A stretch of DNA of 64,000 nucleotides from Castellaniella sp. MT123 (GTDB taxonomy: Bacteria; Pseudomonadota; Gammaproteobacteria; Burkholderiales; Burkholderiaceae_B), in assembly GCF_039614765.1 (NCBI RefSeq), contig NZ_CP154879.1:2418001-2482000 (forward strand), in the 5' to 3' direction. Numbering within the stretch: position 1 is the first letter of the stretch; each line of letters begins with the position of its first letter. Both the position numbers and the translations under genes were made by a program. Shown piece by piece: positions 21,359 through 30,174 of this stretch. The notes below the pieces were generated by a model that made no database searches, was not told the origin of the DNA, and was given only the letters and a program-made list of their open reading frames with translations.

Positions 21359-22372
21359 ATGAAACGCCGTCTCGTACTATCCACCCTCGTGGCCCTGGGC
21401 CTCTCGTCGCTGGCGCCCGCTCACGCGGCCGACATCCGCGAGCATTCCATCAAGTTCGCCTCACAGAACAATAAGGGCCACCCGCAGGTCATGGGCATGC
21501 AGAAGTTCGCCGACCTGGTGGCCCAGAAGTCCGGCAACAAGATCCGCGTCCGCCTGTTCCCGGGCGGCGTGCTGGGCGGCGATCTGGAAACCGTGTCGTC
21601 CCTGCAGGGTGGCACGATCGAGATGACCGTGCTGAATTCCGGCATTCTGCAGGCGCAGATCAAGGACTTCGCAGCCTTCGACTTCCCCTTCCTGTTCAAC
21701 AACGACAAGGAAGTCGACGCGCTGATCACCGGCCCCTTCGGCCAGGCGCTGCACCAGAAACTGCAGGACAAGGGCCTGGTGGGCCTGGCGTACTTCGACC
21801 TGGGCTTTCGCAACATCACCAACGGCAAGCACCCCATCACCAAGCCCGAGGACATCGCGGGCCTCAAATTGCGCGTGATCCAGTCCCCGATCTACGTGGA
21901 TGTCTTCAAGGCGCTGGGCGCCAACCCCACGCCCCTAGCCTGGCCCGAGGTCTACAACGCACTGGAGCAAGGCGCCGTCGACGGCCAGGAAAACCCCTTC
22001 ACCGTCATCCTGAACGCCAAGCTCGACGAAGTGCAGAAAAACCTCGCCATCACGCGTCACATCTACAACCCACAGTCCGTGCTCATCAGCAAGAAATTCT
22101 GGGATAAACTCAATCCGGACGAGCAAAAGCTGATTCAGGATGCCGCCACCGAAGCGGCGGCCTATCAGCGCCAGGTCTCGCGCGATGCCGCCACCACGGC
22201 CCTGGCCACTCTGAAGAAGCACGGCATGCAGGTCACCGAACTTTCGCCCGCGGATCTGGACAAGATGCGCGCCATGGTCAAACCGGTGGTCGAAAAATAT
22301 ACCCAGGAAGTCGGCGAAGACACCGTCAAGTCGATGTACGCGGAAATCGACAAGGTCCGCCATCCTTCTTAA
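21359..22372 (+). CDS. TRAP solute-binding protein (DctP type)
   Basis: This periplasmic binding protein of 337 residues has a Sec signal (about residues 1-24, ending AHAAD) and a strong AGGAGA ribosome-binding site. The GLKLRVIQSP segment contains the Arg that usually pairs with the ligand's carboxylate, and WPEVYNALEQGAVDGQENP is typical of the family. The carboxylate-binding Arg plus the neighbouring quinate-type enzymes point to a hydroaromatic acid ligand; that is inference. Confidence 0.93.
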   Translation: MKRRLVLSTLVALGLSSLAPAHAADIREHSIKFASQNNKGHPQVMGMQKFADLVAQKSGNKIRVRLFPGGVLGGDLETVSSLQGGTIEMTVLNSGILQAQIKDFAAFDFPFLFNNDKEVDALITGPFGQALHQKLQDKGLVGLAYFDLGFRNITNGKHPITKPEDIAGLKLRVIQSPIYVDVFKALGANPTPLAWPEVYNALEQGAVDGQENPFTVILNAKLDEVQKNLAITRHIYNPQSVLISKKFWDKLNPDEQKLIQDAATEAAAYQRQVSRDAATTALATLKKHGMQVTELSPADLDKMRAMVKPVVEKYTQEVGEDTVKSMYAEIDKVRHPS

Positions 22373-22449
22373 TCGCGTCCGGCGCGGGCCGCCCCCCGGC
22401 CCGCGCCAGCCCTCTGATCCAGACCACAACTCAAGACAGGAAGCGTCGT

Positions 22450-22890
22450 ATGAAAATCCTCATGTTGCATGGCATCAACCACAATATGTTCGGCAAGCGC
22501 GACCCCAAACAATACGGGACGATCACGCTGGAGCAGATCGACGCGCAACTGGCCGGCCTGGCCAAGGAGCTGGGCGTCACGATCGACAGCTATCAGACCA
22601 ACTGCGAAGGCGCGATGTGCGAACGGATCCACCAGGCCTATCAGGACGGTGTGGACGCCGTCCTGATCAACGCCGGCGCCTGGACGCACTACAGCTATGG
22701 CCTGCGCGATGCCCTGGCGATCCTGACGGTGCCCATCGTCGAACTGCACATGTCCAACATCCACGCCCGCGAAGAATTCCGCCACAAGTCCGTCTTTGCA
22801 GAAATCGCGCTGGGCCAGATCTGCGGTTTCGGGGTGGACAGCTATCTGCTCGCCCTGCGCGCGGCCGTATCCGCCGCAAAGGCGAAGTAG
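22450..22890 (+). CDS. Type II 3-dehydroquinate dehydratase, variant
   Basis: This protein of 146 residues has the flavodoxin-like type II dehydroquinase fold. The catalytic set is present: Asn10, Arg17, Tyr22, Asn74, His80, Glu98, His100 and Arg107. The normally fixed N-terminal motif LNGPNLNLLG is changed to LHGINHNMFG, and the loop around QTNCEGAM is also unusual. It should dehydrate 3-dehydroquinate to 3-dehydroshikimate, or an analogue with a different ring substituent. It is the last gene of the dehydrogenase-TRAP operon and is followed by a terminator, so it looks catabolic rather than the housekeeping aroQ. Confidence 0.85.
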   Translation: MKILMLHGINHNMFGKRDPKQYGTITLEQIDAQLAGLAKELGVTIDSYQTNCEGAMCERIHQAYQDGVDAVLINAGAWTHYSYGLRDALAILTVPIVELHMSNIHAREEFRHKSVFAEIALGQICGFGVDSYLLALRAAVSAAKAK

Positions 22891-22936
22891 GACTGAATCC
22901 GAACCACGTCCCGGACGGAAGCCGGGCACATCGAAA

Positions 22937-22956
22937 GGGGCGCCTCACGGCGCCCC
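22937..22956. terminator. Terminator between the aroQ-like gene and caiB
   Basis: Perfect arms GGGGCGCC and GGCGCCCC flank a TCAC loop, with a short T-containing tail (CGTCTTT). It lies between convergent genes and can serve the TRAP/dehydroquinase operon. Confidence 0.7.
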
Positions 22957-22994
22957 TCGTCTTTCCGGCATGGCCGCCGCGCGGGCGCACCGCC

Positions 22995-24227
22995 TCAGGT
23001 CTCCCGGCCAGCGACGGCGGCTTCCTGGTACAGCACACCGTCCCGCATCATGGCATCGATGTCTCCAGACTCGTAACCCAGTTCCTCCGCGATCCACCGG
23101 TTGTGCTGACCCATGAGGGGCGCCGCTTCGTGGATAGTGGTGTCGCAGCCCGAAAACCGGAACGGCGTATTCAGCAGCTCCACGTCGCCCAGAATCGGGT
23201 GATGCTGGCGCACCAGCATGCCGCGCGCCTGGATCTGCGGATCATTGAGCACGTCCTGGATATCCTGCACCTTGGCGCACGGCACGTCGACGGCGTCCAG
23301 CGCAGCCAGACACTCGGCCACCGTGCGGACCTCGGTCCACGCCCGCACCACCGGAAGGATGTCCAGGCGATGTTCGTTGCGGCCGGCCGCCGAATGGAAA
23401 CGGGTGTCGGCCGCGAAGGCCTCTCCGCCCACCAGCGGCGCCAGACGCTTCCAGGCGGCATCCACCTGCGCCGCGATGACCAGGTAGCCGTCCGTGGCGG
23501 TGAAGACCCCATAGAGCGTCGAATCCGGCAGGTCGTGGCCCGTCTGCCTGGGAACGACGGTCCCGCCCGACAGGGTATAGCATTGCGCCGCGTACTCATG
23601 CATGGAGACTAGGCAGTCATACAGGGACAGATCGATATGCTGCCCGAGGCCGGATTTCACGCGCCCCAGCAGCGCGGCGTTGATGGCGGCCACGCCGTGG
23701 ATGCCCGTGTACATGTCGCCCAATGCAATGCGCAGCAAGGGTGGCGCCTCTCCCGGCATGCCGACCATGGCCATGATGCCGCTCTTGGCCTCGGCGATCA
23801 GCCCGAAGCCGGCCCGGTGGGATTCCGGGCCGGTGTGGCCATACGCGGACACCGAGCAATAGACCAGGCCGGGGTTGGTCTTCGACAGATTCTCGTAGCC
23901 CAGCCCCAGGCGGGTCAGGGCGCCCGGACGATAATTTTCAACGAAGACATCCGCGGTCGCCACGAGTTTCCGCATCAGTTCCTGGCCGCGCGCATCCTTC
24001 AGATTCACGCACAGCCCCTTCTTGCCCATGTTCTGCTGCAGGAAGTAGCCGCTCTGGCCTTTGATGAAGTAGGGGTGATGCCGCCCGGCGTCGCCTTCTG
24101 TGGGACGTTCGACCTTGATGACCTCGGCCCCCAGGGCGGCCAGACAGCGCGACAGATAGGGGCCGGCCAGGAAATGGCTGTAGTCGATGACCCGGATGCC
24201 TTCCAGGGGGCGTGCTTGCATCGTCAT
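22995..24227 (-). CDS. CaiB/BaiF family CoA-transferase 1
   Basis: This class III CoA-transferase of 410 residues moves CoA between carboxylic acids through an aspartyl-CoA anhydride. The N-terminal GIRVIDYSHFLAGPYLSRCL, the GAEVIKVERP stretch and the Asp in the ALGDMYTGIH region (probable nucleophile) are typical. It is the last gene of a three-gene operon with a MaoC-like hydratase and a PanE-VOC fusion, which suggests degradation of an acid as its CoA ester. No operator-like repeat of the IclR type precedes this operon. Confidence 0.92.
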   Translation of the reverse strand: MTMQARPLEGIRVIDYSHFLAGPYLSRCLAALGAEVIKVERPTEGDAGRHHPYFIKGQSGYFLQQNMGKKGLCVNLKDARGQELMRKLVATADVFVENYRPGALTRLGLGYENLSKTNPGLVYCSVSAYGHTGPESHRAGFGLIAEAKSGIMAMVGMPGEAPPLLRIALGDMYTGIHGVAAINAALLGRVKSGLGQHIDLSLYDCLVSMHEYAAQCYTLSGGTVVPRQTGHDLPDSTLYGVFTATDGYLVIAAQVDAAWKRLAPLVGGEAFAADTRFHSAAGRNEHRLDILPVVRAWTEVRTVAECLAALDAVDVPCAKVQDIQDVLNDPQIQARGMLVRQHHPILGDVELLNTPFRFSGCDTTIHEAAPLMGQHNRWIAEELGYESGDIDAMMRDGVLYQEAAVAGRET

Positions 24228-24243
24228 GTGGAGCCTCTTTTGG

Positions 24244-24699
24244 TCAATGCGTGAAATCGGGGCCGCAGGGGATCATGAGCCGGTGTTCACCGCGCTGCAC
24301 GACCTCGCCATGCTGATTGCGCAGTTCGGAGGGCAGCACCAAAATGCCCCAGCCCGGCCGGCTGCGCGACAGCCGGGCGCTGGACACGTGGAAGCGCACC
24401 TGCACGATGTCGTCGATCTTGATCGGGCCAACGAAATCCCAGGTCCATCCCAGTGACATGCCAGGCACGAAACGCAGGTCGGACTGGCTCTTGAGGCCGT
24501 CGGTCAGGGACAGGCCGAGCAGGCCGTGGGCCACGCGCGTGCCGAAAGGTGTCGTGCGGGCATAAGCCTCGTCGGTATGGACAGGGGTGTGATCTCCGGT
24601 CAGATCGGCAAATGTGTTGATGTGGGCCTCGGTCACGGTCAGCATGGGCGAGACGCCTCGCACGCCGACCTCGACCTCGTCGAAATAGAGTTCTCTCAC
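24244..24699 (-). CDS. MaoC-like dehydratase (hot-dog fold)
   Basis: This protein of 151 residues has the MaoC/enoyl-CoA hydratase-2 signature, with the catalytic Asp and His in FADLTGDHTPVHTDEAYA and the following GTRVAHGLL. It probably hydrates or dehydrates a CoA ester made by the neighbouring CoA-transferase. It lies between caiB (16 nt) and the PanE-VOC gene (13 nt), so it is co-transcribed. Confidence 0.92.
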   Translation of the reverse strand: MRELYFDEVEVGVRGVSPMLTVTEAHINTFADLTGDHTPVHTDEAYARTTPFGTRVAHGLLGLSLTDGLKSQSDLRFVPGMSLGWTWDFVGPIKIDDIVQVRFHVSSARLSRSRPGWGILVLPSELRNQHGEVVQRGEHRLMIPCGPDFTH

Positions 24700-24712
24700 A
24701 GCGCGATCCCCT

Positions 24713-25990
24713 TCAACAATCCAACAATTCGAGCGCGATGCCGTCGGGCGTGCGCAACCAGTTCGGCCCCTGCGGCAGGACGGTCACAGCCCAATCCGCA
24801 GCCCTCGCGAGCGCCGTTTCCAGATCCCGCACGCGGATCGCGACGTGAGCGATCCAGGGCCGGGTCCGGGCGTCTTCGGCGGCTACGCCGGGCGTATCGA
24901 TGAGCTGGATTCCGCCTTGCAACCAGACCTGACGGGGTGCTTCGCGCGAGCCATCGACCTCGCGCACCGGCATGTCCAAAACTTCCTGGAAGAAACGGAT
25001 GTGCCAGCCGATATCCGCCACCCGCACGGCGACATGATCGACGCCGGGCTGGCATGCCGGCGCGGTCTTGCCCAGCATGGCTTCGAGTCCCTTCACGCAG
25101 GCGGCCAGGGTGGCATTGACCGGTGCCGCGATGCCGAGCCCCAAGCCACGCTCGACCACGGCGCCATTGATGTAATCGATCTCGGTCACACTCCCCTTGT
25201 CGAGACTCTGCAGCATCGAGGCGCGGAAATCGGCCGGCAGGCCGGCACCCGCCTTGCGCCAGGCCTCGACAGGATCGGTGATGGACAGACGCACACCGCA
25301 GGCATGGGCGATTTCCATTGCCTCACGCACCGCCGCCACGCCCACAGCTTCCAGGGGCCCGATCTCGAACAAGGGCCCGTAGGGCATGCGCGTGATGGCG
25401 CTGACTGCCCCGGTGGCCACATTGATCAGCAGCTTGTCCCAGATCGTGCCCATGATGTTGTCGCTGACCTCGATCAGCATGCCGGCGCGCTCGAACTCGC
25501 GGGCGACCACGCGCACACGGTCGGTGACGCGGCCGTCGAGTTCGCCGATCACGGTTTCCTTGCCCCGCACACCCGAGATGATGTGGCCCGGGCCCAGCAG
25601 CGTGCCGCCAACATAGGTCTTGCCGGCCAGTACGCGGCCACGCCCCACATATTCGGCCAGGACGTCCTCGTGGCCCAGGCCGTTTTGCAGGGACAGCACC
25701 AGCGTGCGCGGCGCCAGCAGCGGCCCGGCCTGTTCCATCGCTTCGCGCGTATGGAAGGACTTCACCAGCACAATGACCAGATCCACCGGACCGACCCGCG
25801 CCGCCGAGAGTGCCGCCCTGATGCGCACCCGGCGTTCGCCACCGTGGTCGCGCAGCCGCAGACCCTCGGCATTGATGGCATCGACGTGGGCGGTATTGCG
25901 GTTGAGCAGCGTCACATCGGCGCCGCCCTCGGCCAGACCCGCACCGATGGCGCATCCCAGCGCCCCCGCCCCCAGTATGCAGATCCTCAT
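24713..25990 (-). CDS. Ketopantoate reductase-like protein fused to a VOC domain
   Basis: This protein of 425 residues has two parts. Residues 1-305 are PanE/ApbA-like: the NADP motif ILGAGALGCAIGAGLAEGG, the VKSFHTREA motif and the helical C-domain with KLLINVATGA. Residues 310-425 form a glyoxalase-type VOC domain (VDHVAVRVADIGWHIRFFQE). The fusion is unusual for biosynthetic PanE, and the operon is degradative, so I read it as a 2-oxo/2-hydroxy acid reductase with an extra domain for binding or isomerising its substrate. It is the first gene of the operon and is divergent from a lysR gene. Confidence 0.85.
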   Translation of the reverse strand: MRICILGAGALGCAIGAGLAEGGADVTLLNRNTAHVDAINAEGLRLRDHGGERRVRIRAALSAARVGPVDLVIVLVKSFHTREAMEQAGPLLAPRTLVLSLQNGLGHEDVLAEYVGRGRVLAGKTYVGGTLLGPGHIISGVRGKETVIGELDGRVTDRVRVVAREFERAGMLIEVSDNIMGTIWDKLLINVATGAVSAITRMPYGPLFEIGPLEAVGVAAVREAMEIAHACGVRLSITDPVEAWRKAGAGLPADFRASMLQSLDKGSVTEIDYINGAVVERGLGLGIAAPVNATLAACVKGLEAMLGKTAPACQPGVDHVAVRVADIGWHIRFFQEVLDMPVREVDGSREAPRQVWLQGGIQLIDTPGVAAEDARTRPWIAHVAIRVRDLETALARAADWAVTVLPQGPNWLRTPDGIALELLDC

Positions 25991-26098
25991 GAGACGCGAC
26001 TCCTTGTGCCAATACAGTCCATGGCCATCATTCTAGGCAGGAGACAATCTAAATTAAATGCAATAATCCAAATTCAATACATTGTCTATTTCAATACT

Positions 26099-27049
26099 AT
26101 GCCGGATCCCCTGCTCGAACGGCTGCCGGAAACCAAGCTCCTGAGGCTGTTCGACGCCCTCTATGCCCAAGGCAGCGTCACCGCGGTGGCGCAGCTGCTG
26201 GGCCTCAGCCAACCCACCATCAGCATCTGGCTGGCCCAGTTGCGGGAACAGTTGGGCGATCCGCTGTTCGTCCGCACCTCCGGGGGCATGAGCCCGACGC
26301 CGCGCGCAGAGGCGCTGATCGGCCTGGTGCGCGAGACGCTTGACGCCCTGCGACAGATCGGCGGGGCCGCCCCCGACTTCGATCCGATGCGATCGGAACG
26401 CCGATTCTGCGTCGCCATGAGCGACGCCAGCCACGTCAATCTGCTTCCCCACCTGCTGGGCCACTTGCGCCGCACGGCTACCGCCTGCGGCCTCAAGGCG
26501 GGCCCCATCGACAGCACCCTCGCCGAGCGCCTGCAATCCGGTGCCGCCGACCTGGCCCTGGGCCTGATTCCGGGGCTGGGCGCGGGCTTCTATCAGCAGA
26601 CCCTGTTCACCCAGGACTGGGTCTGTCTCGCCCGGGCCGGCCACCCCCGCATCCGCGCCGCCCTGGATCTGGCGGACTATCGGCGGGAGGGGCACATCGA
26701 AATCGCATCCGGAACAGGCCACGAGCTGCTGGAAAACGCCCTCCGGCGTGCCCGCCTCACACGCGAGGTCGTGCTCGAGCTGCCCGGTTTCCTGGGTCTT
26801 TCGGCTGTGCTCGAAACAAGCGACCTCCTCGTGACCGTGCCGCGCCAGACGGGCGAGACCCTGTCCAGCCGCAAGACCATCCACCTGCACGCCTGCCCCT
26901 TTCCGATCGCGCCCTTCAGCGTGAAGCAGCACTGGCACGCCCGCTTCCACCAGGATCCGGGAAACCGCTGGCTGCGCCAATCCTGCATGGCCCTGTTCGG
27001 CGATCCCCAGGCTCCGACACACCCCGCCACGACGAACCCGACATCATGA
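26099..27049 (+). CDS. LysR-family transcriptional regulator
   Basis: This protein of 316 residues has an N-terminal helix-turn-helix (LYAQGSVTAVAQLLGLSQPT) and a substrate-binding-like C-terminal domain. The ATG at 26099 (MPDPLLERLPETKLLRLFD) begins the conserved part; the frame is open far upstream but only as a shadow of the divergent gene. It probably controls that divergent PanE-VOC/MaoC/CaiB operon; the 108-nt intergenic region is AT-rich. It overlaps the following tetR gene by 4 nt, an unusual LysR-TetR pair. Confidence 0.92.
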   Translation: MPDPLLERLPETKLLRLFDALYAQGSVTAVAQLLGLSQPTISIWLAQLREQLGDPLFVRTSGGMSPTPRAEALIGLVRETLDALRQIGGAAPDFDPMRSERRFCVAMSDASHVNLLPHLLGHLRRTATACGLKAGPIDSTLAERLQSGAADLALGLIPGLGAGFYQQTLFTQDWVCLARAGHPRIRAALDLADYRREGHIEIASGTGHELLENALRRARLTREVVLELPGFLGLSAVLETSDLLVTVPRQTGETLSSRKTIHLHACPFPIAPFSVKQHWHARFHQDPGNRWLRQSCMALFGDPQAPTHPATTNPTS

Positions 27050-27687
27050 CCGCCAAAACCCCTACCCGCAGCCGCAGCAACGATCCAGCAGCCACCCGCC
27101 GGGACATCCTCGAGGTGGCCATCCGTGAATTTTCCCGGAATGGTCTGGCGGGCGCCCGCATCGACGAGATCGCGGCCCGGACAGCCACCAGCAAGCGGAT
27201 GATCTACTACTATTTCAAGAACAAGCAGGGGCTGTATCTGGCCGCGCTGGAGAAGTCCTATCACGACATCCGCCAGATCGAAGGCACCCTGCGCCTCGAA
27301 AGCATGTCGCCGACGGAGGCCGTACGCACGCTGGTCGGCTTCACCTTCGACTACCAATCCAGCAATCCGGACTTCGTGCGCCTGGTGATGAACGAGAACA
27401 TGCTCCATGGTCAATACCTGGCTCAATCGGCGTCGATCAAGGAACTGAACATTCCCGCCATCACCGGCATCCGCGAGATCTACGCGCGCGGCTGCGAACA
27501 GGGCGTGTTCCGCAAGGGCCTGGACCCGATCGACCTGCATGCGTCCATCAGCGCGCTGTGCTTCTTCAATGTCGCGAACCAGCACACGTTCTCGCTGATC
27601 TTCAAACGCGACATGACCGCGCCGGAAACCTATGCCCAGCGGCGCCGCAACGTGATCGACATGATCCTGCGCTACATGCTGGCCTGA
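27046..27687 (+). CDS. TetR-family transcriptional regulator
   Basis: This protein of 213 residues has an N-terminal TetR helix-turn-helix (about residues 22-68; IDEIAARTATSKRMIYYYFK) and a ligand domain related to CerR/RutR-type regulators. It is translationally coupled to the lysR gene upstream. Its stop lies 1 nt from the stop of the convergent livF gene. A role in the nearby CoA-ester genes is likely but not shown. Confidence 0.92.
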   Translation: MTAKTPTRSRSNDPAATRRDILEVAIREFSRNGLAGARIDEIAARTATSKRMIYYYFKNKQGLYLAALEKSYHDIRQIEGTLRLESMSPTEAVRTLVGFTFDYQSSNPDFVRLVMNENMLHGQYLAQSASIKELNIPAITGIREIYARGCEQGVFRKGLDPIDLHASISALCFFNVANQHTFSLIFKRDMTAPETYAQRRRNVIDMILRYMLA

Positions 27688-27688
27688 C

Positions 27689-28435
27689 TCAGACCGCGGC
27701 CGGCTGCGTCTCCGCCGGCAGCCCGGCCCCCAGGAACAACCGTTCGATATGGGGATCGAGCAGCAGCTCCGCCGCCGGCTTGTGCAGGACGCAAGTCCCC
27801 GAGGCCAGCGCGATCGCGTCATCCGAGATCTTCAGCGCACTGTTGACGTTCTGTTCCACCATCAGCACGGTCATGCCCTGCGACACGAGCTGGCGCAACA
27901 GATCGAACACGCCTGCAATGATCTGCGGCGACAAACCAATCGAAGGCTCGTCGATCAGCAACACGCTGGGGCGCAGCAGCAAGGCCCGACCGATTTCGAG
28001 CTGCTTCTGCTCGCCGCCCGACAAGGTGGACGCCTGGGAATGAAGACGTTCCTTGAGCCTGGGGAAACGGTCCAGGACCTCCGGGATGCGTTCATGGGTC
28101 GTCTTCATGCCCAGCGTGATACCGCCCAGTTCGAGGTTCTGGAAAACCGTCAGCTGGCCGAACAGATTGCGCCCCTGGGGCACGAAGGCGATCCCGCGTG
28201 CCAGCAGCGAGCGGGCGCCCGCGTTCGTGATGTCCTGACCATGCAGCAGAATCCGGCCCTGGCGCACCTTCAGCAGGCCGAACAGGGTCTTCAGCACGGT
28301 GGACTTGCCGGCCCCATTGGGCCCCAGTAGCAGGGTGATGGCCCCCTTGCGCGCCTTGATGGACAGCTCGTTCAGGATCATGAGGTCCTTGTAGCCCGCC
28401 ACGACCCCCTGAAATTCAATCGCAATTTCGGACAT
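27689..28435 (-). CDS. livF: Branched-chain-type ABC transporter ATPase (LivF)
   Basis: This ATPase of 248 residues has Walker A GPNGAGKS, signature LSGGEQKQ and Walker B VLLIDEPSIGL. It energises uptake by a HAAT-family transporter. It is the last gene of an operon of eight genes that starts with caiB at 36191. Liv systems also import aromatic and dicarboxylic acids, which fits this operon better than leucine. Confidence 0.95.
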   Translation of the reverse strand: MSEIAIEFQGVVAGYKDLMILNELSIKARKGAITLLLGPNGAGKSTVLKTLFGLLKVRQGRILLHGQDITNAGARSLLARGIAFVPQGRNLFGQLTVFQNLELGGITLGMKTTHERIPEVLDRFPRLKERLHSQASTLSGGEQKQLEIGRALLLRPSVLLIDEPSIGLSPQIIAGVFDLLRQLVSQGMTVLMVEQNVNSALKISDDAIALASGTCVLHKPAAELLLDPHIERLFLGAGLPAETQPAAV

Positions 28436-28440
28436 TTCTT

Positions 28441-29184
28441 TCAGCTCCCCAGGTAGGCGTCGAGCACGCGCTTGTTGGACCGGACCTCGGCGGGCGTGCC
28501 CACCATCATCACCTCGCCTTCGACCATCACCAGGATGCGATGGCAGAGGTCCATGACGAAGTCCATGTTGTGCTCGATCACGACGAACGAACTGCTGCGC
28601 TTCTGGTTCAATTCCTTCAGCATTCTCGAGATGCCGCCCACGAGCCGCGGGTTGACCCCCGCGCAGGGTTCATCCAGAAGGACGAGCGCCGGGTCGCTCA
28701 TGAACGCCATGGCGATGTCGACCAGCTTCTGCTGGCCGTAGCTGAGCGAGCCCGCAAGCTTGTCCTTGACGTGGGTGATGTTGAAGAATTCCATCAGCTC
28801 GTCGGCCTTGGCCCCCAATCCCGAATCGGTCGGCGCGAACAGCCGGCTCAGCATGGAGCCCTTGTGTTCCTGCGCCGCCACGATCAGGTTGTCGCGCACC
28901 GTCATGTTGCCGAACACCTGCAGGGTCTGGAACGTGCGTCCCACGCCCTGCATGCTGAGCTGCTGAGGATTCAGGCCGGTGATCCCCCGGCCATCCAGGA
29001 AAACCTGGCCATCGTCCGGCCGGATCTGTCCCAGCATGCTGTTGAACATTGTGGTCTTGCCCGAGCCGTTGGGCCCGATCACGCCGAAGATTTCGCCCGG
29101 CATGACCTCGAAGGACACTCCGCGCACGGCCTGGATCGCTCCATAGGACTTCCGGAGTTCCTTGACGCTCAGGATCGGATTCAT
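28441..29184 (-). CDS. livG: Branched-chain-type ABC transporter ATPase (LivG)
   Basis: This ATPase of 247 residues has Walker A GPNGSGKTT, signature LSYGQQKLV and Walker B LVLLDEPCAGV. The ATG at 29184 is chosen because an AGGAG sequence lies 6 nt upstream; the ATG at 29190 would leave no spacing. The frame is open much further but that part overlaps livM. The start overlaps the livM stop by 4 nt. Confidence 0.95.
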   Translation of the reverse strand: MNPILSVKELRKSYGAIQAVRGVSFEVMPGEIFGVIGPNGSGKTTMFNSMLGQIRPDDGQVFLDGRGITGLNPQQLSMQGVGRTFQTLQVFGNMTVRDNLIVAAQEHKGSMLSRLFAPTDSGLGAKADELMEFFNITHVKDKLAGSLSYGQQKLVDIAMAFMSDPALVLLDEPCAGVNPRLVGGISRMLKELNQKRSSSFVVIEHNMDFVMDLCHRILVMVEGEVMMVGTPAEVRSNKRVLDAYLGS

Positions 29185-30164
29185 GCGCATCTCCTTTGAG
29201 TCGCCGCCGTGACACGCGCCGCCTCGTGCGCCCTGGCCTCGCAGCGGGCACTCAACGCCCGGCGTAGGGACAGCAGCCCGCCCGGCAGCCAGACCATCAA
29301 CACCACGATCACGGCGCCGAACAACAACAGATACCAGCCATCGGTGAAGCGCAGCCACTCCGGCGCGAACACGCCGATGAAGGAACCAAGCACCGGTCCC
29401 AGCAGATAGCCCGGCCCCCCGAGGATCACCATCAGGAACATCAGAATGGAGATCTGCACGTCGAAGGGCGCCGGATCGATGAACTGCACGAGCGAGGCGA
29501 ACAGCACCCCGGCCACGCCCGCATAGACCCCGCCGACGGCAAAGGCGACGAGCGTGTAGCGCTGGATATTCACACCCAGGCTCTCGGCGCGGATCGGATT
29601 GTCGCGCAGCGCCGTGAATGCCTTGCCCCAGGGTGACCGGATCAGCCACCACGACAGGGCGAATGCGATGAGCGCGAACACTAGCACGAAGTAGTAATAC
29701 GGGATCGCGCCCTTGAGGGCATAGCCGAACAGGCTGGGCCGCGCGATGTTGGAAATCCCGAAGGTGCCACCGGTGAGCCATTCCTCGTTGCGCAGGATGA
29801 GGGTGATGATCTCGTTCAGTCCCAAGGTGGCGAAGGCGAGATAATGCATCTGCACGCGCAGCGCGGGAAAGCCCACCAGCAAACCGAGCGCGAAGCACAG
29901 CACCATGGCCACCGGCAGCGCCAGCCAGAAGTTCACGCCCGCCTGCATGAGGATGGCGGATGTATAGGCGCCGATGCCGAAGAAGGCGGCGTGACCGAGG
30001 GCTTTCAGGCCCGCATAGCCGACGATCAGGTTCAGGCCCAGGTTCGCCACGACATAGACCAGCCAATACGTCAGCATGTAGACGCCGTAGGTCTTGAAAA
30101 AATGTGGCGCGACGATCAATGCGACCACACTGACGGCCACCAGGATCAGATGGATTTTTTTCAT
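29181..30164 (-). CDS. livM: Branched-chain-type ABC transporter permease (LivM)
   Basis: This membrane protein of 327 residues has about 9-10 hydrophobic segments and the LivM hallmark GYAGLKALGHAAFFGIGAYT. The loop AFTALRDNPIRAESLGVN is the ATPase contact. It is coupled to livG by a 4-nt overlap and follows livH by 10 nt. Confidence 0.95.
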   Translation of the reverse strand: MKKIHLILVAVSVVALIVAPHFFKTYGVYMLTYWLVYVVANLGLNLIVGYAGLKALGHAAFFGIGAYTSAILMQAGVNFWLALPVAMVLCFALGLLVGFPALRVQMHYLAFATLGLNEIITLILRNEEWLTGGTFGISNIARPSLFGYALKGAIPYYYFVLVFALIAFALSWWLIRSPWGKAFTALRDNPIRAESLGVNIQRYTLVAFAVGGVYAGVAGVLFASLVQFIDPAPFDVQISILMFLMVILGGPGYLLGPVLGSFIGVFAPEWLRFTDGWYLLLFGAVIVVLMVWLPGGLLSLRRALSARCEARAHEAARVTAATQRRCA

Positions 30165-30174
30165 GTCGGCCTCC

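Noticed and set aside
22450-22890. Calling this gene the housekeeping aroQ
   Set aside because: The altered N-terminal motif and location at the end of a TRAP/quinate-dehydrogenase operon argue for a catabolic enzyme; whether another aroQ exists cannot be seen.
24845-26098. Upstream extension of the lysR frame
   Set aside because: This part lies opposite the PanE-VOC gene and has no LysR-like sequence; the LysR family start is at 26099.
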